Positions 35,801 through 49,477 of a DNA stretch of 64,000 bases are shown piece by piece. Below the pieces are notes generated by a model. That model did not search any database and had not been told where the DNA came from. It saw only the letters and a list, made by a program, of their open reading frames with translations. The DNA comes from Solea solea (Eukaryota > Chordata > Actinopteri > Pleuronectiformes > Soleidae). Numbering within the stretch: position 1 is the first letter of the stretch; each line of letters starts with the position of its first letter. A program made the translations under genes and the position numbers. Where the stretch lies: NCBI RefSeq assembly GCF_958295425.1, contig NC_081135.1, positions 24,367,613 to 24,431,612 on the forward strand, written 5' to 3'.

Positions 35801-38800
35801 CCTTTTTTCACCGCTCTCACATATGATGTACAGTATGATTTATTGAAATAGAAAGCCATTTCATAAGCTGAGCTGCAGATAAGGGCGAGATGGGTTTAAC
35901 ATCTTTAGATTGGACATGTCGAACATTACGTATACATTATCAAGTATATATGGAAAGCTTAAACGTGTTCTTGTTTGATAATCACATGTAGATACTGAGA
36001 GCACATGGAAAATAGAGTGTTCTCTTCCATTCTGATGCAATGGATTTTTTTTTTTTTAAATGTGCCTTAAAATATGGTTTCTTTTGCAACATTAATGCTC
36101 TCCATGTTTTCAGAGCGCTCTCTCTAATGGAAGTCTCTTTCCTAAAACCATTTAAACTGTATGAAAGGAAAGAATAGCAGCTTCCTTTTGTATGCAAAGG
36201 CTTCTGGTCCCACACCTTTGCTTTGGCCAGTCTCTCTTCCTTCCTCACACAGTCCTAACAGGTCACTGTCAGGACCTGCTGTTTTATCCTGTGTCAGCAT
36301 CAAAAACTGTAAACGGTTGTTACATGATTATCTATAGTGGACATGACAGGTCCTGAGATGCATTTGTGATTTTTAAATTACAAATCCAATCAGTAGATTT
36401 TTCTAATCATAGATTAGGGGCATACACAAGAGTTGGACAGTGTTTCTCCTCTCACTGTAATTTCAAATATTACTCATGAACATACAATGTTAAAAGCTGT
36501 CAATTGTGTTAAATACATCAATCAAAGAAGGGGAAACACTGGCTCAAATCAAGATTTTTATGACTGATTCCCAGTGTTGTAATATAACACAAATATGCCA
36601 CACTTTTTTAATAAACACTTTTACTTTTGATACTTAAGTACAGTAAATGTCATATATTTTAATTATTTTACTTAAGTCATTTTCCAAAAAAAGTAATTTC
36701 AACTTCTACCAAAGTCATTTTCTGGTAAGATACTTGTACTTTTACTCAAGTAAAAGTATAAAGTATCCCTTTAAGGCACTTTATACAAGACTGCTGTTTT
36801 TTTACAATTGTTATGGTACATACATATTTATATATAAAAAAAAGCTTTCTATCACTTCTCAGAAGAAGATCTGGACACATTAATGATGTCATCTGATGTA
36901 CATCAGGTCGGCTGTTATGTTTTTAATAATATGAACAGGAATCTTTACGATTCAGAAAGTTAAACAGCACATTCCGATGTGCTGATTTGCAGCATTTTAC
37001 ACACTATGGACTTTGAAATATCATTAAATTATATGTGTGTGTTGGGAATGCACTGAGGGTGATACTCCCTCGGCGAGTGATGCACTACAGTCTTTTAAAA
37101 ATCATTTGAATCACTTTGAGTGAAACGACTATCCATTTTAGAAAGTCAAAAAATATTTATTTTCATTTAACAGCATAATAATAATATTTTTTTTTCTAAA
37201 AAAACACGCACACAATTTTCACACAACCTCACAAAAATAAAAGTACACAACACTTATAATGATGGCAGGGCAAGGGTAAAGTGCTTAGAGAAGCATGAAG
37301 AGTCTGTGTGAAGTGTGTCTCCATTATTATAGAGAGATCCTGAATATGTGTGACTTTCCTGGTGCTTTATGTGTTTCTTCCCACAGTTCAAAGCTATTCC
37401 ACTCAACTTCACTTCAGACTGAAAACTGCCCGTGAATGTGAGCGTCATTTACATAATTACACATAAATAATGGATGATAGATACATGATAACAGATGCCG
37501 AACGTGGATCGTGTCATATACAATGCTGGAACCAGACTACAGGAATAAGTGCATTATGCACACATACTCACACACACACGCGCTCACCCACGCCTTTTCA
37601 ATGTCACACCATCCCTTTGAGAGAGAGACTTTCAGGGAAATGTCAGCCAGTGTGGCTGTAAACATGTGTTTGGAAAAGCCAACAACTATCAACAAGCTCA
37701 GCTGCCTGCCACCTGGGCTCTGTCCTGTGTGCCATGAGGAAACAAAAACTAATTCTCTCTCTGATGGAAATAGCCCTTTCCTCTGTCACTCGAGGCTTTT
37801 AACAATGCAGTCATAACTGCACACGGTATAAGGGTCAGTGTGACAAAATAAGGATATTATACAGCAGACAGAAAGACCCGTAAAGTAGCTAAGAAATGGA
37901 CTACTCATCTCAATCTGCTCAATCTTTTACCAGAATGTGTGTATGAGAAATGAACAACAAACCACCTTAAGAACCACTTAGTGTCCCATTACACAATTTA
38001 GCTAAATGTTCTTTACTCCCATTTAACCTAGTTTTTCAAAGGGTAATTTACTAAATTCCAGCCTTTGAAAAAACAAAAAGAAAAAAAAAACATTTAGGGT
38101 TTAGAATGATCCATAACATATAAGTCTGTCCCTGAATGTGTAAGTAAAGAAATGCTGCTGATCACCTGGTCTGTCTCCTGGTGTGAATGATCACTCCCCA
38201 CACAGAGAAAGCGGCCAGAAGATTTCTGCACAATGACAGCATAGGTTAGGATGGGTTAGGACCAGTCCACTGACCTATCTGTTGCATTCCAGTTCTACTG
38301 TGACAAACCATTGTGAAAACAGACGACCAAAAGGGCAAAAATAAAAAAAACCTTTGTGAGTCATGCATGGCCACAGTGAGTGTCTGTGAAGAGCAGGGCT
38401 CTTGTTTTTATACCATGTACCATTATACCATACAGTTCTCTGGAGAAACCCTACAGGATGATGAGAAGAAGAGGAAGGTTTGACTCGATGCAGCAGAGTT
38501 TGTAGCAGACAGAGGATTTCGAAAAGTAATTGCTCTTCTCTCTTAAAGGCTTCAAAATAAAGCTTCACTGCATAATTTTCTTCTCATGGCTCTAAAAATA
38601 CCTTTAGCGGTTAGTGGAGCCACAGTAGAGACCAACTGTGTTGTTTAAATGCTGACCCAATAAGCAAAACTCTCTCTTAAAAACTCAAGTCGAGTTTATA
38701 TTGGTGGGAAAACTGAGCAACCTTTTTATGCTCCAGCAAACGGCGGCGTTTAATGTCTTATTGATCATTAGCTGAAAGTGAGCACTTCCACTTCACATTA

Positions 38801-40756
38801 AACTATGAAAGTGGTCTCTTGCAATGGGGTGACATTCTGTTCAGGAATGGTCAGGTCATGGATGACTTCAAACTCACTTTACTGTTTTCCATTCAGATGC
38901 ATTCGACACAACGATAGGTCTAATGAATGCAATTGGGTCGAAAAGATAAAGCTGGGAAGTTGAGCATTTTTGCTATGGTCAACAAATCCAATGAAAAGAC
39001 CAAAACCAAAAGCAGATTAAACTTCAACCAAAACCACAGAAAATCCTGGGGTTTTCTTTCTTCTTTCATTTAAGAGCTATTTTTCTCATTTACATTAGTT
39101 TTTAGGAAAGAATAAATCATGCAACAGTGGCCGTCACTTGCACAAACACACATTACTTTGAATATTTTACCTCAAATTAGTGAAACATGTCAAAGTAAAC
39201 AACACAATCTTGTTCTGAACACAAAGTGCTCATAATATTCATTCAAGAACAAAAATCCCTCTTTAACTATTTGTAATTTATAGCAGTAGTTACCGATGTT
39301 GTTGATTAACTTGAACATTTTTAAAGTGATTACCTTTTTTTAGACGCATCACGCAGCCATAAATCGAGTATTACACTTTGTGGTAGTAAAAAAACCCAAA
39401 ACATATAGAGCAATGGGGAAGGAAAGTAATATTCCATGGATAAGTATGGATCTCTGGGATTAATGTGATAAATTAACATGATTATAATGCGTAAATACAT
39501 GCAATAACAAGACTCATTTTAATGTGGTTGACCAATACAGACTATGACGCAAAGTGTCTTTGACTCCAGAGGTTTGTCTGGAGTACTTTAATGTACTTAA
39601 AGATAAAAATTACTCTTCAGCTAATTTGATTACAACAAAGATCAAGTTGTAATTAAAGTTTGCCTTTGCTTAATTTGATCCTTCAGCAAGGTGTCACTTA
39701 CATTTATTAAACACACTCATCCACTTTTGTGTGTCTGGTAAAAGTCGACGCACTTCCAGTGTCCAACAAATGAAAGTTAAAAATATACAACTATAATAAT
39801 AGAGCAATTATATTTTAGATGATTTGCTTTTGAGCTCAGTGTCTGCTTACATGTCTATGTCGCTAAAATAAAGCAGTTCACAGACAAACTGTGACAAATT
39901 AATAATTATTATTATTAATTGGGAATACTGTGATACTGCATAAGGTGAAAAAAAAGGTGTTGAAATTAGTTTTAAGAAGTGCTTAAATTAGCACGAGCAA
40001 TTCGTCAGTGCATCACACACAGCTCGTGTCTTACCTTGAGTTTGTCATATCGGTCACTGAGGGCTGCTACTTGGTGGTCTCGGTGTCGGCCCACCAGCTT
40101 ACACAATGCACAGATCAACTGTTCATCTGTCACACAGTACATATTGACCTTCTCATTTTCGTGCTCCAGACACATAAGCCCCCGCAGGTGGGAGTCCTGC
40201 AAGGGCTCAATTAGACGGTGGCCCGTGAAGGGCTTCTTGTTGGGGTGGGTGGCCTTAAGACACTCATCGCAGTACGACACTTCACAGGTCACGCAAGTCT
40301 TCACGGCGTCCTGTGGAGGGTCCTGCTCACAGAACTGGCACTGGACGCGGTCACTGGAAGAAGTCATGGCTTTGCGGTCAGGGACGGCTCGCTCACGTCG
40401 GGTCTCGTTAGGAGAGTTAGGTCCGCTCAGAGAAGCCTTCTGGTAACGGTCGATGATGTTCTGCAATGTAACGTTGCGTTTCAGTCCCTCCAGGCCCCTC
40501 TGGTTCAGGGTGATGACATAGCGACAGGTCGGGCACTGAAAGGCGTTGATGGACTGAATCGGCTCGCTGGGGGTGCAGTGGGAGACCAGGATACGGTGGG
40601 CGCAGTTGAAACAAAGGCTGTGAGCACAAGGCAAGAGCAGCGGGTCCTCAAAGAGCTCCAGACAGATTGGGCAGGTCAGTTCCGACTCCAGTGTTTCCAT
40701 TTTCAGGCAAAACAAATAGGAGATGTGCGCGAAATCCAGGGAAGCTGATCAGCTAT
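29845..40756 (-). CDS. mid1: Midline 1 (TRIM18) E3 ubiquitin ligase, complete coding region
   Basis: MID1 is a microtubule-bound RING ubiquitin ligase that acts with alpha4 on PP2A; in human it underlies X-linked Opitz syndrome. The first coding exon spans 40756-40035, with 56 untranslated bases and the ATG at 40700; an in-frame TGA at 40751 fixes the start. Further exons: 34647-34552, 34051-33944, 32410-32262, 32177-32050, 31548-31405, 30927-30766, 30653-30446, 30193-29845. The product is 669 residues (human 667). RING: TCPIC at 9-13, then [12 protein letters not shown]. Two B-boxes follow (CQFCEQD and CLEHENEK). Next come the coiled coil and COS box (about 220-380), fibronectin III (about 384-475) and PRY-SPRY (about 490-660, [10 protein letters not shown] and [10 protein letters not shown]). 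The sequence is closer to MID1 than to MID2 ([35 protein letters not shown]). The exon 8 donor (GTTTGT) and exon 4 donor (GTCAGG) are weak. Confidence 0.95.
33605..33872 (+). repeat. Microsatellite-associated dispersed repeat, copy 2 (mid1 intron 3)
   Basis: Two (TG)n tracts (33608-33630 and 33846-33870) flank a body containing TGTGGGGACCTAAATCTG and GGTTATGGTTAGTCAGG. The same kind of body lies at 45.5 kb and, reversed, at 12.2 kb. Confidence 0.65.
35424..35450. repeat. (CATT)n microsatellite
   Basis: About 6.5 tandem CATT units in mid1 intron 1. Confidence 0.9.
36605..36785. repeat. ACTTAAGTA-rich dispersed repeat, second copy (mid1 intron 1)
   Basis: Shares GATACTTAAGTA, CAACTTCTACCAAAGTCATT and TTTCTGGTAAGATACTT with 27880-28085, in the same orientation. 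Confidence 0.65.
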
Positions 40757-41232
40757 CTGTGAAGATCAAACAGAAATGAATGTAAACACTTACGGCAACT
40801 AAGATTAGGTTTTTCAATTTTCATTTGATTTGAATATCTGTACAACCGAGAAAAACCAAAAATGTGTGAACACATCACCTATTGTCTGAGAGTCTGACAC
40901 ACAAAATCAATTATTATATAATGAAATTATACCAAAAACTTATTATCATTAAGTGTAGACATGAGGCTTCTTTGAAAAAAAGAGACAGCATTCATATTCC
41001 GTCTGTGTTTTCGAGTCCTACGAAAATATGATTTGTTTTCCGTCTTTCTGCTACAAACTGAATAATATAAAATATGATTATAAATAGTATGCAAATGTGT
41101 GTAGTAGATATCTGATTCATTGAAATGAGGCAAGCGAGTCAGCACTGAACAAAAAAAAGCTTATTTACATACAATGCATGTGTAAGACTTGTGTATGCTT
41201 GAGTTGGCTGAACTTATAACTTTTAAGAATGT

Positions 41233-41253
41233 AGCAGCAGCAGCAGCAGCAGC
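41233..41253. repeat. (AGC)7 trinucleotide repeat
   Basis: Seven perfect AGC units in non-coding sequence. Confidence 0.9.
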
Positions 41254-41814
41254 TCATTTTAATTTGGCACGGGAAGAGTCTAGCCTGTCCCCATGTGCTC
41301 TATTCTATACTGAGGTCAGCAGGCCAGCAGGCCTGTGTGGACTGACAGCTCAGCCAAGCAGAAATCTATTGGCCTGCTTGCTGATGGCTGGGGCTCCACA
41401 CTATCACAGACACTGAGCCTTTGTTCCCAGCTGGTCAGACACTCCAGCTGCGAGTGGACACGCTGTGCTCACAGCGCCTTCCTATGTGAACCCTCTACCT
41501 CCACTCATTATGTGCGAAAAAAAGGCAAAAGCTCATTATCAGGACAGTTCGGCACAAGTTGTGAGAATACAGCAATTACGTCTGAGCCACAGACCTGTCC
41601 TGTTCTTTCCACTCTCTAGTCAAATCTTTGCAGACGCTCAGCTGCCCCACCGTACCGTACAAGACAAGAGGCAATTGTTGCGCTTCTCTCTGGTGACTGC
41701 GATGCATCTGTGGGCCTTTGTTTCTCTGCTATCTTGTTCTTTCAAGGCCAAAGCACTGAATGCAAGCGCCTAAAAGTTGTTGCAACAAATAAAAAGTAGC
41801 ATCTTCACTCTGAA

Positions 41815-41831
41815 CCCCCCCCCCCCCCCCC
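41815..41831. repeat. Homopolymer C run (17)
   Basis: Seventeen consecutive C bases. Confidence 0.9.
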
Positions 41832-42581
41832 GGGTCTTGAACAGAATTTGACAAAAGTCAAGCCTTTTTGGAAAATATATGTATCTTTCATAAGCCTCTT
41901 AAAATGCTCTAAATTTCACACACTCCAGCTCATATAAGAAGCATAAAATAAAAGTAGAACACACGAAAGTTTGACAAGGTTCCACTGTGAAACGCAAGAC
42001 AACGTCACATCACTTTTCGACAAAGATAATCTGCTACAGCAGAGCAGAAAGTCTCATAAAACAGGTTGTCAACTCAGCCGGGCTGCCCTACATACACAAT
42101 GAATAAGGAGTTTTGGATTACAAACACAATGCACACACACTCATCCACTGATGTCATCACCTGTGATATGAAATACCACAACGTTACAAAAGCTTGGAAA
42201 ACAAACACTGTGCCAAAGAGTCCAGCGCACACTGTATCACAGCCGCGAGTAAGTTATGCACTCCTGAGAGCGCTCTCATTCATACACAGTTTACCCACCG
42301 ATGGATTTCGCCCAGCTTCGCACTTCCGAGACATTTCTGCTGAAGGGAAACTTCTGACCTGATTCATGAAAATATATTTATGACAACAAACGCAGCATCC
42401 ATAAGCCCCAGCATGCTGTGGAGCGGGGCATCCAGATGGCTCCAGTCCTCACACTAATCCTGCAGCAGAGCTGTCATTAAGCTAGAGATTGAGCAAGAGG
42501 TAGCAGCAAGCACAACAGGAAAAGTTGCCCGACAATTCCAGGAAAGCCAGCTCCACCTACAGCTGGAGTGCTGGCCAGTAC

Positions 42582-42584
<3 letters not shown>

Positions 42585-42620
<36 letters not shown>
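42585..42620. repeat. (GA)18 microsatellite
   Basis: Eighteen perfect GA units, with more GA-rich sequence after it. Confidence 0.95.
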
Positions 42621-42623
<3 letters not shown>

Positions 42624-43325
42624 AGAGAGAGCGAGGGAGTCAAAATCAGCAAATAAGCAGAGGAAAAGGATTGTGCAGAGCCACAGCCAATGTCCTCACA
42701 GTCAGGTTAGTGTCCTCAGCCCTGCCCATTTAGGCGTTTCAGATTTCCATGTGTGACCGTCCCTCTCCGCCTAAAAGCACAATGCTGTGGATTGGAACTT
42801 TTCCTTGGCTGCGCCACGAGGGACTCAAAGACAAAAGGCTAAAGACACCAACACAGACGAGAGGAAGTAAGAACTGGTTTGTAACGTGGGACAGAAGTCT
42901 GAAATTCCCTCTGCTTCCAACAAATAACGTGAAGTGGGCGTGGAGGATTACATCACTGTCACTGCCGTCTGTGACTCCGTAGGCTTTTTTCAAGTGCATA
43001 ACGACACACACTAAGCTCTGTGGGCTGTAAAATAATCGCAAAGTAAACTCCTCGTTCAAGAAATGCAAATAGAAAGAGGGCACAAAGCAGCCAGTCAAAT
43101 GAACGCTCTACCTCACATCGTCTGCTGCATCCTCATTTGCCCCGCTTGGCCCTTATGTAGGAATCACTGAGGTACCATCTGTTTACCATGTGCGCATATT
43201 TCCACACCGACCCCTGCTGTGTTCCATTTTAATTCTCCTGTCATTCACAGGAGTCTCCAGGGTGACTGCTCTGACTCTGCTCTGCTACGACTTGGTAGAT
43301 GCACGTGGGTGAGACACTGTAATTG

Positions 43326-43860
43326 CAGGCTTCCCACACCTTGGTTTACTTCAAGGACTTTCCAGGACCAATTCCCTCACATTCAAAGACTGAATGTGCA
43401 GCTTAAGATGGAAGGGCAACTTGTAAGAGCCTCTTCACCCATGACTTTAATTGATTTGCAGCGCGCTCTGCATCCTGCCGAGTGATTGTCCTTGGGATCT
43501 CGGGGGGAAGACAGTCTTTGTAATTTGCTTTGATGAGCAAGAGATCTTAAAAGTTACCCCAGGCGTCACGTCATCCGCTCACTCGTGCCTAACGTTCTTC
43601 AATCATTGTTCTGCATGGAATCTCTCTACGTACGTCAAGCAACGCAGGGCACATGAAACAGTAGGTGATGCTGTAACAAACAAGGGCACATCAGCGGCGG
43701 GAGACATTAACCGAAATATCAACTTCTTTCTTGCACAACATTCAAGCACTTTCAATGACCCATGTCTATTGTGGGCAATTTTCAAGAACTTTCAAGGTCC
43801 TTTTTCAAATTCACAAACTTTCAACTATTTCAAGGACCCATGTGTGAGGGAAAATTCTAA
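43326..43860. mobile_element. Dispersed DNA-transposon-like repeat
   Basis: The left end reads CAGGCTTCCCACACCTTGG, then CTTCAAGGACTTTCCAGGAC. The right end reads TTTCAAGGACCCATGTGTGA then GGGAAAATT, roughly the inverse of the left. This paired TTCCCACAC and TCAAGGAC arrangement resembles non-autonomous hAT-like repeats of fish. The right terminus is eroded and no good target duplication is left. Confidence 0.5.
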
Positions 43861-45539
43861 TCTTCGGCCTAATCTTTAAGTTTAATTACGTGCACATTCT
43901 TATAACCAGACCTGCTGTTCAACATAAGCCATCAGACACAAACTCGGCGGTTTCATCCCTAGAAACCAAGGCGCCAGGCATCTGGACCTGATACACTATC
44001 TCAAGGCTTACTAACTGTATATGTATCAGACCTGGCAAGCTGATCGCCAGAATCTGCGATGACGCCTCACTGTTCAGATGTCAGGCATTGTCTCAGTTCT
44101 CCTCAGATCAGAGCCGTCTTCAATAAAATCTTTCAACTTCACTCATCAATGACTCCTGCGGTTCCATCGCAGGTCATCTGTTATAATCAAAAACCTCTGT
44201 AACACTGTATTTAGTATCATGGCATCAGTCAATAATAAATAAGTTAATAAATAGCTATATTTCACTGAGAACCAAAAGAAATAATGATTTACAAAACACT
44301 TTACAACTTCCTGTGCTTTATTTCCTTCGTGCATTTAAATATAAATCGTTCAAGCGTTGGACTTTGGACGTCGGTGCAAAACAAAGGGTCAAATAAATGT
44401 GCAGCTTTTACAACTTAACAGTGACCTACGTTAGTACCGAGGGATGCGTTGTTATAATCTTATCAGTCTTGCACTCCGACACTATAAAATGTTGAGATCA
44501 AAAAAGAATCACATGGCCAAACATTACCACAGTGATTCACTCGGCTACAACAAACGGAAATTCACTGTGACAAAAGCTATATAAATGGTGTTCAAAGGCA
44601 TCGTCTCATATCATAAAAAAACAAACAATATATCCATTTCATACAGGCAGAATAGTTCGTGTTTCAAAACAGCAGGATTGTGATTCAAGATGCACAGCAT
44701 CAGCAGATATAGCAGGTGTGAGATTTCCCCACTTAACTACGAGGCTCTTAATTGTCCAATGATGAACTTGAGTATTAACGTAAGATTTCATTTGATGGGG
44801 AAATAATAGGTCACTTAGAGATGAAACAATTACAGTGTCACATAGAGGAAGACAATATCCTGCTCAAGCACTCTGTAATCCCTTCGGTTATGGTTTTTTA
44901 TCGCCCTTAATGATAAGCGCTGAAGTGTGTATTTAGCAAGTGAGCGAGTGCGATTGCTCGTTGTCGTCTTTCCTGGGGCAGACACCTAACATATTTGTCT
45001 CTAATCCTGTCTTCACAGTGTAGCTGTGACCAATGTGTGGCCTGTTGCTGCTGCCGAGAGCAGCCAGCTCAGCAGCGGCGCACGCAGGCCTAATGTGATT
45101 TACAGCTGTAGCAGCACCAGTCACACCATTAGACTGACAAATCTAACAGATATTATGCCGCTGCACACATTACTGGGATTAGCTTCATGGAGCCTGCACA
45201 GCCCTGACCAACAGCCTACATAATTGTTATTAAAACAATTCTGGAGGGTTAAAGTTAATTGCAAATCCCCACATTTCAGCCACTGAAGCCATTTGTCAGA
45301 CTGGATTACATGGAAAGGAATAACAATGGGCTGTTTTTCACTGTGGACTAAGTCTGGCAAACTCATACGGCCAAAAGATTATCACATGATTTCAACTATT
45401 ATTGGAATGAAATATCACATTGTTAAAGTTTTGCCCCTGACGGACAGTTAAAGAAACAAGTGAATTGTGGCTTAAAGTTGATTTGAGTTACTGTTAACTG
45501 TTAAACACGTGCATTTGTGCAAATCTGAGGCAAAACATT

Positions 45540-45835
45540 CAGCAGTTGGGTTACATGTGTCGGTGTGTGTTCTTGTATGCGTGGCTTTGTGAGGACCAGG
45601 AATAGTATGAACCATAAAAAGGAGGACATTTGGGCAAAGTGAGGATATTTGGGCAAAGTGAGGACATTTGGGCTGGCCCTCACATCTGTAAAGGCCTTTT
45701 TGCGGGTTAAGGGTTAGAATTGGGTTTAGGTTTGTTAACGGGTAATGGTTAGGGTTAGGCACTTAGTTGTGATGGTTAAGGTAAGGGTAAGGGGCTAGGG
45801 TCCTCACTTTGAATCAGGCGCATGTGTGTGTGTGT
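45540..45835 (+). repeat. Microsatellite-associated dispersed repeat, copy 3, with short tandem units
   Basis: The body begins GGCTTTGTGAGGACCAGGAA. Three tandem units of GAGGACATTTGGGCAAAGT type lie at about 45620-45672. GGGTTAGGG-like runs and a (TG)n end follow. Confidence 0.65.
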
Positions 45836-46781
45836 GATATTAACATAAGTAAACTTATAATGTCACATAAGACTTAACTCAAGAGCTCAGCTTCTTTTCA
45901 CAATGCTTTACAAAGAATCTCCTGAAGAAATAAAGCAACATGTTTTCTTGTTATTGTTTGTTTCTGAATAGGTCTGAGATATCTTTGACTTTTACTAAAA
46001 TGTTTGATTTGACGCCCAATAATTGATATGACTGCATTGATGGATCAGTTTTGCTCTGTGTAGCTGAAATCACATTTGAATTTGATGGGGGGGAACAAAT
46101 CCATCAGTCCAACTCTCACCTGCTCACATGTACTGTTTTTACAGTGAGAGCACACTTTTACAGTTTGTACAAAATGAAATACAGAAACTAAATATAAAAC
46201 ACATGGGTGAGACTTTGGTATGACGTTTCTAACAAAGTGATGTATGTAATCTAATGTATACAGTGTTCCCCCTGGTAAAAAAAAGTAGAATAGTCGAGTA
46301 ACAGTGTCCCCCACAGAGCGAGAACTTGAAAAAGAGGGAGATTGTTTTGCCTTCCATTCCTCGGAACGCTTACTGTCTGTACAGGGCCATCGTGGTCACA
46401 CAGCAGTTTGCAGCGAGCTCTCATTTCCTCTCTGCGGCTTGGCAGGTGGCATCAGCGGGGAAACACTGTATCCTCTCTGCAACCACAGGAACTTCACAGA
46501 AAGTGACTTTTCCCGAGCATGAGGCTGCAGCGCAGCCGCAGGGGGAGACGCGCCTCTGGGCTCCAAACTCCAGAGCAGCAGCGTTTGTCAGTGTCACAAA
46601 AGAATGAAAAAACTAACTGCTGTGGGGTGGAAAAACGTCCAAAGAGCGACATCGTGTGGCTGGTGTATGAAGTACAGCAGAATAGGTGATTTCTAAAACA
46701 TTCAAATGGTGGCATTTACAGTTACAACAGAGAAAATAAGAAGTCAAAGAATTCTGTATCAAATCTAATAATGTGTTGTTG

Positions 46782-47078
46782 TAGAGCTACAACTAACGAT
46801 TATTTTCATAATCAATTAATCGGTTGGTCCATAAAATATCAGAAAATGATGATCTCAAATGTCTTTTTTTGTCCACAAACTAAAATGATTAACGTTTAAT
46901 GATTTCTTTGTTATCCAGAGCAAGGAAATTAAGAAAATACTCACATTTAAGAAGCTTAAGAAATCAGAAAGCTTGTTTTAATCATGAAAAAAGCTTTGAA
47001 CCGATGAATCGATTATCAAAATAGTTGAATAGTTGATTAACTTAGTAATCGGTTGATCGATGAATTGTTTCAGCTCTA
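46782..47078 (-). mobile_element. hAT-type MITE, inverted relative of the 25.6 kb element
   Basis: Begins TAGAGCTACAACTAACGATT and ends TGAATTGTTTCAGCTCTA, so it is the 25561-25918 family in reverse orientation. The flanking 8-mers TGTTGTTG and TATTATTG match at six of eight positions. No coding frame. Confidence 0.75.
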
Positions 47079-49477
47079 TATTATTGTATGTTGTTTTATA
47101 TTCTACAGTTAAACGCTGGCAATATTCACAAACTCACCCTCAGTTTTGCCTTGACTCAAAAGCATTGTTTTGTGTTGCAGTGCTGCCACAGTGACAGCTT
47201 AATATCTATTTGTCACAGCAGGGATCAGAGGCGTGCATGCTTGGGTGGGACGATGTCTAACATTCCTCTCCACAAGAACAAGATAGGTTACTAATTAAAA
47301 GGGGGGGCCACGTCAGACACAACTGCAAATGTCCCACTTTTGCTCTCCCCTCGCTTCCCTCGTGAAACGGATCTCTTGAGCGTGTGGGCCTGTCACAGAC
47401 TGTGTGCGGAAGCGTCGCCGTGAGCACAGTGAAGGAGAGAAATGTGTATTATCTCTCATCTAATCTGTGAAGTAAGTGGTGTTTTTTGCAGCCAGATTAT
47501 GAATGAGAGGCTGTGCTTTATCTCCCTCGGTGCTCCAGTGGCTCACTTGAGGTTGCACAAAGGTAATAAAAAACCTTTTTACAAGGACACAAGGGAATGA
47601 ATACCCTGACTGTAAATTCAGGAATCACGCTGCAAGGTACACTACAGTGACAAATGGAAAAGTGTGCAGTGTGGGAGACTCTAGACAAGTATACTGCTTT
47701 TACACTGGAAAGCTGCTCCACCACTCTTTTTTTTTCTTTTTTCAAATCACAAAAATTCCCCTTGGCCTTCTCACTTAGTCATCTTATCCTTTATCTGCCA
47801 TTGAAAGCAGGGCCAAACCAACTCAGCACTGCCTCGAAACTTGTAAATACACACGGTGACTCAGTGCTTTGGCAGCAAAACCTGAAGCCCTGCATTATCC
47901 CCCTGACTTACCTGCCACATGATTACATCCATGAACAGGCAAGAAAGAATAAAGAGCCACCCTTAACGGCCGTGTTGATGTGTGGAGCACTGCACTGCAA
48001 ATCCACGGCGGTGGTCAGAAGTTAGAGCAAAAAGGACTCACGTCTGCTCGCTGTGAGCTCCTGACCCTCTAACCCTGCACTGAAAATCAGTGGGAGGATC
48101 GAAACTTTCCTCTCTTTTCTTGTCTCTTTCTCACAACTGTACCTATCCCATCTAGACAGAGTGGGCTGCAAATTGTTGCATTAGCCAATCGTAGGAAAGG
48201 GGCAGGACTTCTCCCGGGTTTTTTGCTCTATCACTCATGCTATACCAGAGAGCATGAGGAGTGCTGCCCACAGCCTTCAACAAACCTGTTTTGGTTTCTT
48301 TTTCTTCCTCAAAAACAGCTGAGCAACACAACCACCAACACAAAACAAGCGAAACATGAAAACACATTTCTTTGTGTTGTTTGACCAAAATAATCACAAC
48401 CACATTCAGGGAGAACTGCTTTAAATTTCCTATCAACAAGACTGGGCTGTGTGTGGATAGTTGCAGTACAGTGTATGATTCAGGTTGAGGGCAGGATTAA
48501 ACACAGACAAATGGCACAGTGCACAAGCAAACTCGCGGATCAATAATGATTCTACTTGAAGGTTAAGTGTAATGTTTCGTCTGTGACCTGCAGTCCACCT
48601 TTAACTTGTTATAAATGGAGGCGCACATTCAGAAACGGTCCATTGTTTCGTATCATGCGAGAACAACCATGTCCAGAGGCAGTTAGTTGACCCAGATGAT
48701 GATGAAGAAGAAAAGCATAGTGAGTAGGAAGTTCTCTCTCCCTGTTCCTCACAGCAATCACACTACGTTTCTTTGAGCACAGGAATGTGCTGTAGTTGTT
48801 GACAGCTGAGCCAAGTGTTCAAAGTTGATTCTTTGACATCTGTCCGCCAGTCTTTGGCTGCGCGGACATCACTGCCAAAAAGTGCACCAGCTGACACAGT
48901 TGGCATCCACACAGCGATGCTGATCACAAAATGTATGATATGATCACTTTCTCGGCTCTGAGTCTGTGCAACAATGAGGTCAGAGGTTTGTAAGCAGAGG
49001 CGGTTACCGGAGAACAACTTGTTTCTGATACGATATCTCTGTGTAAAGCAAAAAAAAAATGTTTTATGTTATGCGGTTAAACACAAAAGACACACAACGA
49101 TGTAAGATGTAACCCGGCGTTCGTGCCAGGAGTCCTTGTGTTTCCGTGTAGCCCGCAGGCGCCAATGACGTGTGAAAAGAAAGGTGAGCGCAAACATCAA
49201 CACCTTGGTAAATGGCATGAGAACCAGTTCAAAATGAGCGGCTGTGCATAATGTGCAGTGCAGCAAACACATATAATTAAGTCTGAAATATAATTTAGTA
49301 TAATAAGTTGTGAAAGAAGAAGAAAAGAAAAGCTCAAAAGCCCAACCCCAGCTTGCCATGGGCCTATCATTAATATTCATTTCTTGTTTTCACCGAGATA
49401 CAGCAATACATTGATAAACACAAACCCTCCCTTTGACTTAAAAGTGTCACCCACTGGAAAAACAGACCATCCCTTAC

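Larger units (their letters stand above)
40757..49477. other. Upstream region of the mid1 coding exon, no protein gene recognised
   Basis: This is probably the first intron of mid1 if the exon near 49.5 kb is real. It contains an (AGC)n tract, a C run, a GA tract and two transposon-derived repeats listed separately. No open frame here matches a protein I know. Confidence 0.45.

Noticed and set aside
40218..40748. 176-codon plus frame opposite mid1 exon 1
   Set aside because: Antisense shadow of the RING/B-box exon, with no known domain.
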